From Erythrobacter sp. HKB08 (GTDB lineage Bacteria > Pseudomonadota > Alphaproteobacteria > Sphingomonadales > Sphingomonadaceae): a DNA stretch of 64,000 nt. Location: NCBI RefSeq assembly GCF_004114695.1, contig NZ_CP035310.1, positions 2,277,501 through 2,341,500 on the forward strand, written 5' to 3'. Positions 24,732-34,219 of the stretch are shown here, one piece after another. Position numbers and translations under genes: made by a program. Numbering within the stretch: the stretch's first letter is position 1; each line of letters starts with the position of its first letter. The notes under the pieces were generated by a model. The model did not search any database. It had not been told where the DNA came from and saw only the letters and a program-made list of their open reading frames with translations.

Positions 24732-25933
24732 AGCCCGGCTGCCTTCAGCGCGCGGTCCATGTCTTCCTTCAGGTCCTCGATATCCTCGAGGCCGACATTG
24801 ATGCGCAGCATGCCTTCGGGAATGCCCATTTCCTCGCGCGCCTCGGGCCCCATGTTGGCGTGGGTCGTGCTCGCCGGGTGGCACATCAGGCTGCGCGCGT
24901 CGCCGATATTGTTGGAGATGTCGATCAGCTCCAGCGCGTCGAGGATCGCATGCGCCTGCTCGCGCCCGTCGACGATGAAGCTGAAGATCGGACCACAGGC
25001 ATCCATCTGCTTCATCGCGAGCGCGTGGCGCGGATGGCTTTCGAGGCCGGGGTGGAGGATCCGGGGCACGCGGCCCTCGATGAACTTGCCGAGTTCGAGC
25101 GAGTTCTCGCTCTGCTTGTGCGCGCGCAGCGACAGCGTCTCCAGCCCCTTGTGAACCACCCAGGCGTTGAACGGCGCGATATTGGGGCCGGTGTTGCGCT
25201 GGAACGGCAGCAGCACCTCGTCGATGAACTCCTGCGAGCCGCACACGGCCCCGGCGAGCACGCGGCCCTGCCCGTCCATCAGCTTGGTCGCGCTGTAGGC
25301 GATCACATCCGCGCCGAACTCGATCGGCCGCTGTAGCGCGGCAGTGGCGAAGGCGTTGTCGACCACGGTCGTGATCCCGCGCGATTTCGCGAGGCCGCAG
25401 ACGCACTCCAGATCCACGATGTCGAGCGTCGGGTTTGCCGGGCTTTCGAAGAAGAACACCTTGGTGTTGGGCCGGATCGCGGCGTCCCATTCCTCGTTCA
25501 CCGCGCTGTCGATTACCGTCGTCTCGATGCCGAACTTGGGCAGGAGATTGTCGACCAGCCAGCGGCACGAACCGAATGCGGCGCGCGCGGCGACGACATG
25601 GTCGCCGGTCTGGAGCTGGCAAAGCAGCGCAGTGGTCATCGCCGCCATGCCGCTCGCCTGGGCGCGGCAGGCTTCCGCCCCTTCGAGCAGCGCGATGCGT
25701 TCTTCCAGCATCGCCACGGTCGGGTTCTGCAGGCGCGAGTAGGTCATGCCCTCGGCCTCGCCAGCGAAGCGCGCGGCGACTTCGCCTGCGGTATGGAAAG
25801 TGTAGCCCGAGGTGAGGAACAGCGCCTCGCTCGTCTCGCCATGTTCGCTTCGCCACGTGCCGCCGCGCACTGCCTGTGTCGCGGGACGCCAGTTGCGCGT
25901 GATGGAACGGTCGGTGCCGGTCGTCTTCTTCAT
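24728..25933 (-). CDS. metZ: O-succinylhomoserine sulfhydrylase
   Basis: A PLP-dependent Cys/Met-metabolism enzyme of 401 residues that makes homocysteine from O-succinylhomoserine and sulfide. YSATKLMDGQGR holds the PLP lysine, and AQASGMAAMTTALL and FFFESPANPTLDIVD are family blocks. The MDGQGRVLAGA variant and overall length resemble MetZ rather than MetB or MetC. It lies 41 bases after the tetR-like gene on the same strand, and no SAM riboswitch is visible upstream. Confidence 0.92.
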   Translation of the reverse strand: MKKTTGTDRSITRNWRPATQAVRGGTWRSEHGETSEALFLTSGYTFHTAGEVAARFAGEAEGMTYSRLQNPTVAMLEERIALLEGAEACRAQASGMAAMTTALLCQLQTGDHVVAARAAFGSCRWLVDNLLPKFGIETTVIDSAVNEEWDAAIRPNTKVFFFESPANPTLDIVDLECVCGLAKSRGITTVVDNAFATAALQRPIEFGADVIAYSATKLMDGQGRVLAGAVCGSQEFIDEVLLPFQRNTGPNIAPFNAWVVHKGLETLSLRAHKQSENSLELGKFIEGRVPRILHPGLESHPRHALAMKQMDACGPIFSFIVDGREQAHAILDALELIDISNNIGDARSLMCHPASTTHANMGPEAREEMGIPEGMLRINVGLEDIEDLKEDMDRALKAAGL

Positions 25934-25974
25934 GGGGCAAGAGGCTTAGGGACGACGCGCGGACGCGACAAGCG

Positions 25975-26517
25975 TCACTCGCTTTGCAGGCCGGAAAGCC
26001 CGTCTTTGCCGATGGCGCCGCGCCCGACCGCCTGGAGCATTTGCGCGCCCTCGATGAAGGTCAGCACTTCGCGCGCGCCTGCATGGGGGTCCGGGTCGCT
26101 TGCGGGCAGGTGATCGACGACCCATTCGAGCAGGCGGTCCATGATCGCCCCGGCAGCCGTCAAATAAGCCTCGTTCCCGCGCGCACAGCCGCCGACGATG
26201 TCCCACCAGATGCGGAAGAACGGCGCAAACTCCGGCCTTCCGGTGACTTCGAGTACCGTTTCGGCGCATGCACGGCGCGAGCTTGCCCGCCCCGCCGGAA
26301 AAGCCGTGTCGAGCGCAGCGGCGAACATCTCCGCCAGATGCGCAAGGACATCGGCGAGCAGCGCCTGCTTGTTGCCGAAATGATAGACCAGCATCCGGTC
26401 GCTCGTCCCCGCCGCCTTGGCAAGCGGGCGCAGGCTCGCATCGTTCAGCCCCTCCGCCAGCACATGCGCGGCAAGTTTCGGCAGGAGCGTTTCGCGGGAC
26501 AGGGGCTGCTTTGCCAT
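25975..26517 (-). CDS. TetR family transcriptional regulator
   Basis: A 180-residue repressor-type protein. The start complementary to 26515-26517 (MAKQPLSRETLLPKLAAHVL) gives an N-terminal HTH, LRPLAKAAGTSDRMLVYHFG followed by NKQALLADVL, characteristic of TetR proteins, then a helical ligand-binding domain. Two palindromic operators lie between it and the divergent membrane-protein gene at 26589. It probably represses both; the ligand is unknown. Confidence 0.92.
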   Translation of the reverse strand: MAKQPLSRETLLPKLAAHVLAEGLNDASLRPLAKAAGTSDRMLVYHFGNKQALLADVLAHLAEMFAAALDTAFPAGRASSRRACAETVLEVTGRPEFAPFFRIWWDIVGGCARGNEAYLTAAGAIMDRLLEWVVDHLPASDPDPHAGAREVLTFIEGAQMLQAVGRGAIGKDGLSGLQSE

Positions 26518-26525
26518 GAGGCACT

Positions 26526-26569
26526 TGTAGCGGGTGCTACATCGCGCTACAAGTGTAGCAGTCGCTACA
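26526..26569. promoter_or_regulatory. Paired TetR operators
   Basis: Two palindromes, TGTAGC-GGGT-GCTACA (26526-26541) and TGTAGC-AGTC-GCTACA (26554-26569), start 28 bases apart, with an inverted GCTACA-AG-TGTAGC motif bridging them. They fill the 71-base space between the tetR-like start (26517) and the divergent gene start (26589). The spacing allows cooperative binding of two dimers. Confidence 0.75.
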
Positions 26570-26588
26570 ACGAGTCGGGAGAAGTCCC

Positions 26589-26987
26589 ATGTCCGCCTAC
26601 ATGATCCTGTTCCTCGCCGGTGCCGCCGTGATCGGCCCCGTCGTGCTTTATCTCGCCTTCGCGAAGGAGCCGAAAGGCAGCGCCGCATTCGCCGCCGCCA
26701 TGTGCGGAGCCTTCGCCGGCTTCACCGCCGTCACGATAGGAACCGAAGGCGTGCTGCCGGTGATCGAAAACCACGCGAACAATTTGTGGGGCGTGCAGGT
26801 GTGGTACGACCTGCTGATCGCAGTGAGCATAGCGCTGCTGTTCGTGATCCCGCGCGCCCGTGCGGCAGGCATGAACGTGCCGCTTTGGGTCATCGCCGTG
26901 GGACTGACGGCAAGCATCGCGCTGCTCGCCATGGTCGCCCGCCTCTTCTGGCTCGAACATCGCCAGGCAGCGTCCGCCGAAGCGTAA
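26589..26987 (+). CDS. Small four-helix membrane protein, TetR-controlled
   Basis: A 132-residue integral membrane protein with four predicted helices (around residues 3-24, 34-52, 70-88 and 96-118) and no family I recognise. GGGAGAAG lies upstream of the ATG. It is transcribed divergently from the TetR gene across two operators, so it is the likely regulated target. Size and topology resemble small efflux or stress membrane proteins, but no catalytic or SMR motif is present. Confidence 0.8.
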   Translation: MSAYMILFLAGAAVIGPVVLYLAFAKEPKGSAAFAAAMCGAFAGFTAVTIGTEGVLPVIENHANNLWGVQVWYDLLIAVSIALLFVIPRARAAGMNVPLWVIAVGLTASIALLAMVARLFWLEHRQAASAEA

Positions 26988-26992
26988 GCGGC

Positions 26993-27277
26993 CTAGACGA
27001 TCTCGCCCGTCACCGGATGGCCCGAGCGGTGCTTGCTCGGGTCTTTCTCGAAATCGAACTTGCGCCAACCCTCGCGGTCGCGGATCAGCGGCGCATTGCA
27101 ACTATCGCAGCGGGTCCTGAAACTCAGCCCATCATGCCATACGCGCCGCCTGTCGACAGCATGGCCCGACAGCCGGCAAGCCAGCTTACCCAACACCGAT
27201 ATTCTCCTGGTTCGACCCCGAACGGCCTGAGTCGGCCCGTTCGATATCAGCCTATTACCATAGATTTCGGTTCGCAT
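26993..27277 (-). CDS. Conserved small protein with CxxC motif
   Basis: A 94-residue basic protein starting MRTEIYGNRLI with AAGGA ten bases upstream. The C-terminal half, LACRLSGHAVDRRRVWHDGL then CDSCNAPLIRDREGWRKFD, looks like a conserved sphingomonad small-protein family. Cys and His residues could form a single zinc site (C..H..CDSC). Function unknown. It lies convergent to the TetR-controlled membrane gene with a 5-base gap. Confidence 0.7.
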   Translation of the reverse strand: MRTEIYGNRLISNGPTQAVRGRTRRISVLGKLACRLSGHAVDRRRVWHDGLSFRTRCDSCNAPLIRDREGWRKFDFEKDPSKHRSGHPVTGEIV

Positions 27278-27376
27278 GTTAGTTTTTCCTTCGGCCTGCA
27301 AACGTATTCGCTCGGTCGAAGTTGATGCGACAAAGCCGCTTGCCGTTCGCTTGGCGGATGGTTACGCAATCGCCCG

Positions 27377-28651
27377 ATGTCGGGGCCCAGCGAGCAACCT
27401 GTCGATCCGTGGCGCTGGTGCCTGTTGTTGGCACTGGCTTTCGTCGCGCTTTCCTTCGTCCGCCTGGCGATCCCCTCGACCCCGCTGTTCGACGAGATCC
27501 ACTACCTTCCCGCCGCGCGCGAGCTGATCGCGGACTGGGGCTGGGTCAATCGCGAGCACCCGACGCTCGGCAAGCAGATCATCGCACTCTCCATGTTGCT
27601 GTTCGGCGACGACAGTTCCGGCTGGCGCGTCATGTCGGCGCTGTTCGGCGGGCTGGCGCTGTTCGCCGGAATGCGCGCGCTGTGGTTCATGACGCTCTCG
27701 CGTTTCGCGACGCTGGCCTACGGTGTGTTGCTGGCAACCGGCTTTGCGCTGTTCGTCCATGCGCGCATCGCCATGCTCGACATCTTCATGGTCGCCTTTT
27801 TCCTCGTCGCACTGTGGCAATGCGCCGCAGCCGTGCGCGAGCCGGAGACCGGCCTGTGGCGCCTTGCAATCGCAGGCGTGATGATCGGCTTCGCGATGGG
27901 ATCGAAGTGGAACGTGGTGTTCCTTGCCATGGTCCCGGGCCTCGCCTTCTTCGCCTTCCGCCTCGCTGCCGGACGGCGCAGGCTGTTCACCAGCCAGCGA
28001 GGCATGCCGATCCCCGGCATCGCGCTGTGGCAGGCGGCCCTGCTGCTCGGAGCCTTGCCGCTTTTCGCCTACTGGCTCACCTATTGGCCCGCCTATCTCG
28101 CCCCGATAAACCCCTTGCGGCCCGACGGCTTCGTCGCGCTCCACCGCGAGATCATGGCGCTGCAGGAATCGGTCAAGAAGCCGCATCCCTACCAGAGCAC
28201 CGTGTTCGACTGGGTCTTCAACCTGCGCGCGATCTGGTATCTCTACGAGGATGTCGACGGGGCGCAGCGCGGCATCGTCCTGCTCGGCAATCCGCTGACC
28301 ATGCTGGTCGGCCTGCCCGCGATGATCTGGGCCGCATGGGCCGGCATCTTCCGGCAGCGGTGGGACGCGCTGGCGGTCTTCGTGCTTTATGCGGTGAGCC
28401 TCGGCATGTGGCTCGTCGTCAACAAGCCGATCCAGTTCTACTACCACTACTTCCTGCCGAGCTGCTTCCTGCTCGCCGCCCTCGCCCTTGCGCTGGACGA
28501 GCTGCGCACGCGCGGCTGGGGCTGGGTTTCGTGGATCGTGCTCGCCGGATCGGTCGGCTTCTTCGTCTATTTCTACCCCATCATCAGCGCGATGAAGCTC
28601 GACGGGCTCTACAGCTTCCTCGCCTGGACCTGGCTTGAAGGCTGGCGCTAA
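27377..28651 (+). CDS. Dolichyl-phosphate-mannose-protein mannosyltransferase (GT39)
   Basis: A 424-residue polytopic membrane enzyme of the PMT family, which transfers a sugar from a polyprenyl-phosphate donor to protein Ser/Thr. The first loop holds FDEIHYLPAARELI and NREHPTLGKQIIA, with the acidic DE and the REHP motif typical of bacterial PMTs. The central GSKWNVVFLAMVPGLAFFAF is also conserved. About ten membrane helices follow. It converges with a GT2-GtrA gene that could make the donor, and the pair suggests protein O-glycosylation. Confidence 0.88.
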   Translation: MSGPSEQPVDPWRWCLLLALAFVALSFVRLAIPSTPLFDEIHYLPAARELIADWGWVNREHPTLGKQIIALSMLLFGDDSSGWRVMSALFGGLALFAGMRALWFMTLSRFATLAYGVLLATGFALFVHARIAMLDIFMVAFFLVALWQCAAAVREPETGLWRLAIAGVMIGFAMGSKWNVVFLAMVPGLAFFAFRLAAGRRRLFTSQRGMPIPGIALWQAALLLGALPLFAYWLTYWPAYLAPINPLRPDGFVALHREIMALQESVKKPHPYQSTVFDWVFNLRAIWYLYEDVDGAQRGIVLLGNPLTMLVGLPAMIWAAWAGIFRQRWDALAVFVLYAVSLGMWLVVNKPIQFYYHYFLPSCFLLAALALALDELRTRGWGWVSWIVLAGSVGFFVYFYPIISAMKLDGLYSFLAWTWLEGWR

Positions 28652-28654
28652 CGC

Positions 28655-29743
28655 CTAGTAGCGCCCCCAGACGACGCGGCTCGACAGCGCGTAGTTCCAC
28701 ACCGCGCCGATGACGATGCCGGCCAGCGCGGCGAGCACCCAGAACACGCCCTGCCCTTTGAGGAATCCCGCTACCGCGACATTGGCGAGCGCGCCGACCG
28801 CGCAGGTCGCGCAGAAGCCGAGCCAGCCTGCAAGGATCGCGCTCGCGCCCTTCAGTCGCTGGTCGCGGTAGGTCAGCCAGTTGTTGAGCCAGAAATTGAA
28901 CGTCATCGCGCCGAAGGTCGCCAGCGCCTGCGAGGGCACGAAGGCGACGGCCAGCTCGCGGAACAGAAGCGCGAGGATCGCCATGTGCACGCCGACGCCA
29001 AGCGCGCCGACCGTGCCGAACAGGGCGAAGCGGGTCGGGATGACGCGGCCGAACGTGCGCTCATACAAACCGATGAGGAATTCGAAAGCGACCGCGCGGT
29101 CGAGCTTACTCTCCCCGCAGCGCCGCTCGGCGAATTGCAGCGGGACTTCGCGAATACGCAGCCGCTCTGGCGAGGTCGCGAGGATGTCGAGCAGGATCTT
29201 GAAACCGACCCCCGACAGGCGCGGTGCGAGCGCGCGCGCGCGGCTCGTCTCGAGCAGGAAGAACCCGCTCATCGGGTCGGTGAGGTCGACGCCGGTGATG
29301 CGCCGCGCGATGCGGTTGGCCCAGCCCGATGCCTTTTCGCGCCGTGCGCTGGCGAGCCCGGCTGCGCTGCCGCCTTCGACGAAGCGGCTGGCGACGGCGA
29401 CATCGGCCTCGCCCGATTTCACCGCTTCGAGCATGGTGCGCAGCAGCGCCGGGTCGTGCTGGTGGTCGGCGTCCATCACCGCCACGTAAGGAGCTGCGGT
29501 CGCGCACATGCCCTCGATCGCCGCCGAGGCGAGACCGCGCCGTCCGATGCGGTGGATCACCCGGATGCGGCTATCGGCCAGCGCCAGATTGCGCGCTGCA
29601 TCAGCCGTGCCGTCGGCGCTGTCGTCGTCGACGATGACGATTTCCCAGCCCTCCGGCCCCAGCGCATCCTCGATCCGGTTGACCAGCGGCGCGATGTTCT
29701 CGCGCTCGTCCAGTGTCGGCAGGATGATGGCGAGGTCGAGCAT
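28655..29743 (-). CDS. GT2 glycosyltransferase fused to GtrA-like flippase domain
   Basis: A 362-residue bifunctional protein. Residues 1-230 are a GT2 polyprenyl-phosphate mannosyltransferase domain (LPTLDERENI, IVDDDSADGT, MDADHQHDP, DPMSGFFLL). Residues 240-362 are four GtrA-type helices with FNFWLNNWLTYRD, thought to help flip lipid-linked sugar. This architecture is known for Dpm1-like bacterial proteins. It likely makes and flips the donor for the adjacent PMT enzyme, and lies 11 bases from leuB on the same strand. Confidence 0.9.
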   Translation of the reverse strand: MLDLAIILPTLDERENIAPLVNRIEDALGPEGWEIVIVDDDSADGTADAARNLALADSRIRVIHRIGRRGLASAAIEGMCATAAPYVAVMDADHQHDPALLRTMLEAVKSGEADVAVASRFVEGGSAAGLASARREKASGWANRIARRITGVDLTDPMSGFFLLETSRARALAPRLSGVGFKILLDILATSPERLRIREVPLQFAERRCGESKLDRAVAFEFLIGLYERTFGRVIPTRFALFGTVGALGVGVHMAILALLFRELAVAFVPSQALATFGAMTFNFWLNNWLTYRDQRLKGASAILAGWLGFCATCAVGALANVAVAGFLKGQGVFWVLAALAGIVIGAVWNYALSSRVVWGRY

Positions 29744-29754
29744 GGCGAGCGGCC

Positions 29755-30813
29755 TTAAAGCCGTTCGACCACCGCGTCACCGATTTCCTTGGTCGATGCC
29801 GTCCCGCCGAGGTCTGCACCGAGCACACCGTCGGCAACCGCCTTCGCGACCGCCGCCTCGATGCGGGCGGCATCCTCCTCGCGGCCGAAGCTGTGGCGCA
29901 GCATCATCGCGGCCGAGAGGATCGTCGCCATCGGGTTGGCGATCCCCTGCCCTGCGATGTCGGGCGCGCTGCCGTGGATCGGTTCGTAGAGGCCGAAGGT
30001 GCCGTGCGCGGTCATCCGCTCGCCGAGCGAGGCGCTCGCCAGCAGGCCGATCGAGCCGACGCACATGCTCGCCTGGTCGGACAGGATATCGCCGAAGAGG
30101 TTGCCGGTGACGACGACGTCGAACTGGCCCGGATTGCGCACAAGCTGCATCGCGGCGTTGTCGACATACATGTGGCTGAGCTCGACATCGGGGTACTCGC
30201 CCGCGACCTCGCACACGACATCGCGCCACAGCTGGCTGGTTTCGAGCACGTTCGCCTTGTCGACACTGCACAGGCGGCCCTTGCGGCCCTGCGCGGCGCG
30301 GAAGGCCGTGTGGGCGATGCGCCGGACCTCGCTTTCGCTGTAGGACATCATGTCCCACCCCTCGCGCTCGCCGCCCGGCGTTTCGCGCATGCCCTTGTCG
30401 CCGAAATAGACGTCGCCATTGAGCTCGCGAACGATGAGGAGGTCGATTGCGCGGGCGACTTCGGGCTTCAGAGCGGAGGCATCCTCGAGGCCCGGAAAGA
30501 CGTTCGCCGGGCGAAGGTTGGCGAACAGGCCAAGCTCGCTGCGCAGGCCGAGCACCGCCTGTTCGGGCCGCAGGTGGCGATCGAGGTTGTCGCAGGACGG
30601 ATCGCCCACCGCGCCGAACAGGATCGCGTCGGCAGCGCGCGCCATGTCGAGTGTTTCTGCGGGCAGCGGATGACCATGGCGCTGGTAGGCGATCGCGCCG
30701 ACATCGCCCTCGAACAGTGTCAGGCCCGGCAGGCGCAGGCTTTCGAGCACCCGCACGGCCTCGGCCATGACTTCCGTCCCGATTCCGTCGCCTGCAAAAA
30801 TCGCTACTTTCAT
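29755..30813 (-). CDS. leuB: 3-isopropylmalate dehydrogenase
   Basis: This NAD-dependent decarboxylating dehydrogenase acts in leucine synthesis. The 352-residue product begins [20 protein letters not shown] and has [10 protein letters not shown], the [13 protein letters not shown] substrate region, and the metal and cofactor residues in [14 protein letters not shown] and [20 protein letters not shown]. Its start overlaps recO by 4 bases, so the two are coupled. leuA, leuC and leuD are not in the window. Confidence 0.97.
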   Translation of the reverse strand: MKVAIFAGDGIGTEVMAEAVRVLESLRLPGLTLFEGDVGAIAYQRHGHPLPAETLDMARAADAILFGAVGDPSCDNLDRHLRPEQAVLGLRSELGLFANLRPANVFPGLEDASALKPEVARAIDLLIVRELNGDVYFGDKGMRETPGGEREGWDMMSYSESEVRRIAHTAFRAAQGRKGRLCSVDKANVLETSQLWRDVVCEVAGEYPDVELSHMYVDNAAMQLVRNPGQFDVVVTGNLFGDILSDQASMCVGSIGLLASASLGERMTAHGTFGLYEPIHGSAPDIAGQGIANPMATILSAAMMLRHSFGREEDAARIEAAVAKAVADGVLGADLGGTASTKEIGDAVVERL

Positions 30814-31412
30814 CGCACCATCCGCCCCAGTCGCTCGTACAGCATGATGCGGGCGGCCATAACATCGCCCCGCCGGTCGGCAAGAAGGTAGCGCTCGATC
30901 AGGGGGCCCTGGGCGGCAAAGATTTCCAGCAGCGGCTCAAGCTCCGCTTCGGCAGGAGGCGGACCGCCCCCGTAGCCGAGCTCGCGCAGCAGCAGCGCCT
31001 CATAAGCGATCAGCCCGCGCAGCCAGTCGCGCGCCGAGCCTGCATTACAGATCGCATCGAGCAGCGCGCCGAGCGCGCTGTAGAGCGTGGGATAGGGATT
31101 GCGTTCCGGCAGCGCGGTGGCGGTGAGCGCAGTCGCCCAGCCGATCGCGGCGGCAGGCAAAGGCTCGGCCAGCCAAGGACCACGGCTCTGCACGAGCTCG
31201 ACCTTGGCGAAGGGAAGCTGGCTGTCGGATTTTGCGCGCAAGTCGACTTCGACGAGGTTGCCGGGAATGACCACCGGGCGCAGCTGCCGCCCGCGCCCGC
31301 CCGCGACATAGCCCGCGACTAGCCCATGCTCTTCGGTCAGCATCCTTGCGATGACGGCTGTCTCGCCATGCGAGCGCGCGGCGAGAAGGATGGCAGGGGC
31401 GCGCAGGTTCAT
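30810..31412 (-). CDS. recO: DNA repair protein RecO
   Basis: RecO anneals single-stranded DNA and loads RecA with RecR. The 200-residue product starts [20 protein letters not shown] with an N-terminal OB-fold, and the middle [20 protein letters not shown] follows the RecO helical domain. It is shorter than E. coli RecO (242) and lacks the C-terminal CxxC zinc motif, as in several alphaproteobacteria. Its stop overlaps the leuB start by 4 bases. Confidence 0.93.
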   Translation of the reverse strand: MNLRAPAILLAARSHGETAVIARMLTEEHGLVAGYVAGGRGRQLRPVVIPGNLVEVDLRAKSDSQLPFAKVELVQSRGPWLAEPLPAAAIGWATALTATALPERNPYPTLYSALGALLDAICNAGSARDWLRGLIAYEALLLRELGYGGGPPPAEAELEPLLEIFAAQGPLIERYLLADRRGDVMAARIMLYERLGRMVR

Positions 31413-31424
31413 CGCGCCGCGCCC

Positions 31425-31676
31425 TTACTTGGAAGCGAGCTTCGCCTCCAGCTCGGCGAGGCGTTCGCTGAGCTTTTCGTTTTCTTCCCGCGCCTTGGAA
31501 GCCATTTCCTTCACCGCGTCGAATTCCTCGCGGCTGACGAAATCCATTCCGCCCATCGCTTCCTTGACCCGCTCACGGGCGCTCTCGCGCGCCTCGCGGG
31601 TCATGCCGGCAAAGGTGCCAGCCGCGCTGTTGGCGAGTTTGACGAAGTCGGCGATCAAAGGGTTTTGGCTTTGCAT
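31425..31676 (-). CDS. ubiK: Accessory factor UbiK / BMFP-domain protein
   Basis: An 83-residue coiled-coil protein of the BMFP (YqiC/UbiK) family. UbiK supports ubiquinone synthesis by interacting with UbiJ and membranes. The start complementary to 31674-31676 gives MQSQNPLIADFVKLANSAAG and a heptad C-terminus (EENEKLSERLAELEAKLASK), the family pattern. It is 12 bases upstream of recO on the same strand. A REP-like element lies just upstream, between it and tspO. Confidence 0.85.
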   Translation of the reverse strand: MQSQNPLIADFVKLANSAAGTFAGMTREARESARERVKEAMGGMDFVSREEFDAVKEMASKAREENEKLSERLAELEAKLASK

Positions 31677-31726
31677 CTCGCCCAGATGGGACGAGATGCC
31701 GTTTTTGTCTAGCCTCAAGCGCCGGC

Positions 31727-31820
31727 GGGGCCATCCGGCCCCTTGGCTATCCTCGCTCATGCGACCTTGCGGTCGCGTCGCTGCGGGCGGGCAGTCGCCC
31801 TTGCGGCCCTGGGCGGGCCG
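31727..31820. repeat. REP-like three-hairpin element, copy A
   Basis: Hairpins in series are GGGGCC-ATCC-GGCCCC (31727-31742), CGACC-TTGC-GGTCG inside 31762-31775, and GGGC...GCCC (31785-31800). The 56-base core 31751-31806 matches 34295-34350 at 50 of 56 positions by eye. The differences fall in loops or are compensated within stems. It lies in the ubiK-tspO gap, outside coding sequence. Confidence 0.65.
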
Positions 31821-31856
31821 GGCCAGGCCTAGCCGGTCAGCAAGCCACCAACCCTT

Positions 31857-32405
31857 CTAAAACTCGATCCGCTGGACCGACTGGGTCGGTGCCTGTCCGT
31901 CCGCTTCCGGGTTGAGGCGCAGGAACTCGTAATTGAGCACGCTCGCGAAGCCGACCCACGCGAGATAGGGAATGAGCAGCGCCCCGGCGAGCGCACGAAT
32001 GCGCCAGAAGGCGACGATAGTCGCGATCAGCGCAATTGCCAGCAGGCCGAGGACGATCAGTCCGCCGGTCATCTGGTAGGCGCCGAAGAACACCGGCGTC
32101 CACGCGATGTTGAGCGCGAATTGCACCACGAAAAGGATGATCGCCAACGTGCGCCCCTTCGCCCCCCAGGCCGCGCAGATCAGCGCCAGTGCAAGGCCCA
32201 TCATCACGTAGAGGATCGTCCACACGATCCCGAACCAGATCGGGTCGGGAAAGATCGAGGGCTTCACGAGCGACTGGAACCACGCGCTGTTCGGGCTGCC
32301 GAACTGGCCGGAGAGGAAACCCAGCAGCACGCAGGTCGGCACGGTGAACAGGGCCCAGCGAATGAAGCTGGCGCGCAATTGTCCTTTCGATGCGAGGACG
32401 CTCAT
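31857..32405 (-). CDS. tspO: TspO/MBR family tryptophan-rich sensory protein
   Basis: A 182-residue five-helix membrane protein of the TspO/benzodiazepine receptor family, which binds porphyrins and in Rhodobacter modulates photosynthesis gene expression. It contains WFQSLVKPSIFPDPIWFGIV (the Trp/Pro-rich loop), ALNIAWTPVFFGAYQ and the LLIPYLAWVGFASVLNYEF signature. The start complementary to 32403-32405 (MSVLASKGQL) fits family length. It is monocistronic. Confidence 0.93.
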   Translation of the reverse strand: MSVLASKGQLRASFIRWALFTVPTCVLLGFLSGQFGSPNSAWFQSLVKPSIFPDPIWFGIVWTILYVMMGLALALICAAWGAKGRTLAIILFVVQFALNIAWTPVFFGAYQMTGGLIVLGLLAIALIATIVAFWRIRALAGALLIPYLAWVGFASVLNYEFLRLNPEADGQAPTQSVQRIEF

Positions 32406-32505
32406 GAATTCTCCCGGTCCGATTCGCGGAAAAAGGATATTGGCGGGGCGACAGGCGGGCCGCAATGCCGCTTACCATAGTGTTCCGCTGCGGGATGCTT
32501 GGAGA

Positions 32506-33252
<747 letters not shown>

Positions 33253-33350
33253 GCGAGCGCCGATAGAAGGGCACAGGCGTTCTTGCCAAGCGAAAGCGGC
33301 ATGCTCGCGGAACTTTGCCGGTGTGAAAGGATTCGAAGAGGCAACAACAT

Positions 33351-33920
33351 ATGGCTGATCCGACGAAACTTTTCGCCCGCCGCTCGCGCATGCTGGTGGC
33401 CCTGCTCGCCCTCGGCGCTGCCTGCTGTGCGCCGCCCCCGCCGCCGATCGTGCAGGAACGCCCCCGGCCGGTCCCGACCCCGACGCCCACTCCTACGCCG
33501 CCGCCCGCAGTGGTAGAACCGGAGTACGACAACTGGGCCGACGCGCCGCAGACGCCGGGCGACTGGAGCTATGTCAGCGAACGCGGCGAGACGCTCGCCA
33601 TCTACGGTGTCGCATCGAACGATCCCGCTTTCATCCTGCGCTGCAACCGGCAGACGCGGCGAGTCGGAATTGCGCGAGTCGGTGCGATCAACGTGTCCGT
33701 GCCGATGCGCATTCGCACCGAGACCGAGGAGCGCCTGCTGACCGTCACGCCGCTTCCCGGAGCAAGGGCGATGCTGACCACGGAGCTCGATCCGAACGAC
33801 CGCCTGCTCGATGCGATGGCCTTCAGCCGCGGGCGCTTCGCGGTCGAGACCGCCGGGCTGCCGACGCTCTACCTGCCGTCCTGGCCGGAAGTGACGCGGG
33901 TGATCGAGGATTGTCGCTAG
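33351..33920 (+). CDS. Exported hypothetical protein with Pro-Thr linker
   Basis: A 189-residue protein with a signal sequence (RRSRMLVALLALGAACCAPP) that may be a lipoprotein signal, although the residues before the cysteines do not fit the lipobox perfectly. A Pro/Thr repeat linker (PTPTPTPTPPP) follows. The C-terminal domain (SERGETLAIYGVASNDPAFI to TLYLPSWPEVTRVIEDC) is conserved-looking but unknown. An N-terminal anchor plus spacer suggests a periplasmic envelope protein. Confidence 0.75.
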   Translation: MADPTKLFARRSRMLVALLALGAACCAPPPPPIVQERPRPVPTPTPTPTPPPAVVEPEYDNWADAPQTPGDWSYVSERGETLAIYGVASNDPAFILRCNRQTRRVGIARVGAINVSVPMRIRTETEERLLTVTPLPGARAMLTTELDPNDRLLDAMAFSRGRFAVETAGLPTLYLPSWPEVTRVIEDCR

Positions 33921-33925
33921 GCATT

Positions 33926-33952
33926 AAAAAGGCCGCACATTTCTGCGCGGCC
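33926..33952 (-). terminator. Hairpin with T-run on the minus strand
   Basis: GGCCGC (33931-33936) and GCGGCC (33947-33952) pair around a 10-base loop; read on the minus strand the stem is followed by TTTTT. It would stop leftward transcription, yet no leftward gene is evident between here and 34489. It could also act as a structural end for the + strand gene finishing at 33920. Antisense transcription from the leader region is one possible reason for it. Confidence 0.45.
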
Positions 33953-34110
33953 ACAATCATCAATTCTGACGTGGGAAAACTTTTTTTCAAGCCTTGTTTT
34001 CACATCCCATCCGACTCAAATTGACACTTGAGTTCAGCGGCGAACGCGAAACTCGGCCCCCGGTGATACGGACTGGGTCTTGGCTCTACAGCGCGAAAGG
34101 AGGTGATCCG

Positions 34111-34167
34111 ATGTCTCATGGTTCAGCAGAGAGGTCGGCAAGTTTCCGCACGGAGCACTATCGGTAA
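34111..34167 (+). CDS. Possible leader peptide with extreme ribosome-binding site
   Basis: An 18-residue frame, MSHGSAERSASFRTEHYR, starting one base after AAAGGAGGTGATCC. This is tighter spacing than normal but gives maximal complementarity to 16S rRNA. The peptide has no run of Leu, Ile or Val, so it is not an obvious branched-chain amino-acid attenuator for the downstream ilvE. It is too short to judge by codon use. Confidence 0.4.
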   Translation: MSHGSAERSASFRTEHYR

Positions 34168-34219
34168 TTCCATACCCTTAGAGGCTTCGTGAGCGGCACT
34201 TCCTGGCCGCTGACCATGC

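Noticed and set aside
25934..26000. SAM-II riboswitch upstream of metZ
   Set aside because: Only 41 bases separate metZ from the upstream tetR-like gene, and no SAM-II core sequence is visible there.
34111..34167. Amino-acid attenuator leader peptide for ilvE
   Set aside because: The 18-residue peptide has no Leu, Ile or Val, and the terminator is about 230 bases from ilvE, so classical branched-chain attenuation is not supported. The SD/anti-SD pairing is a separate observation.
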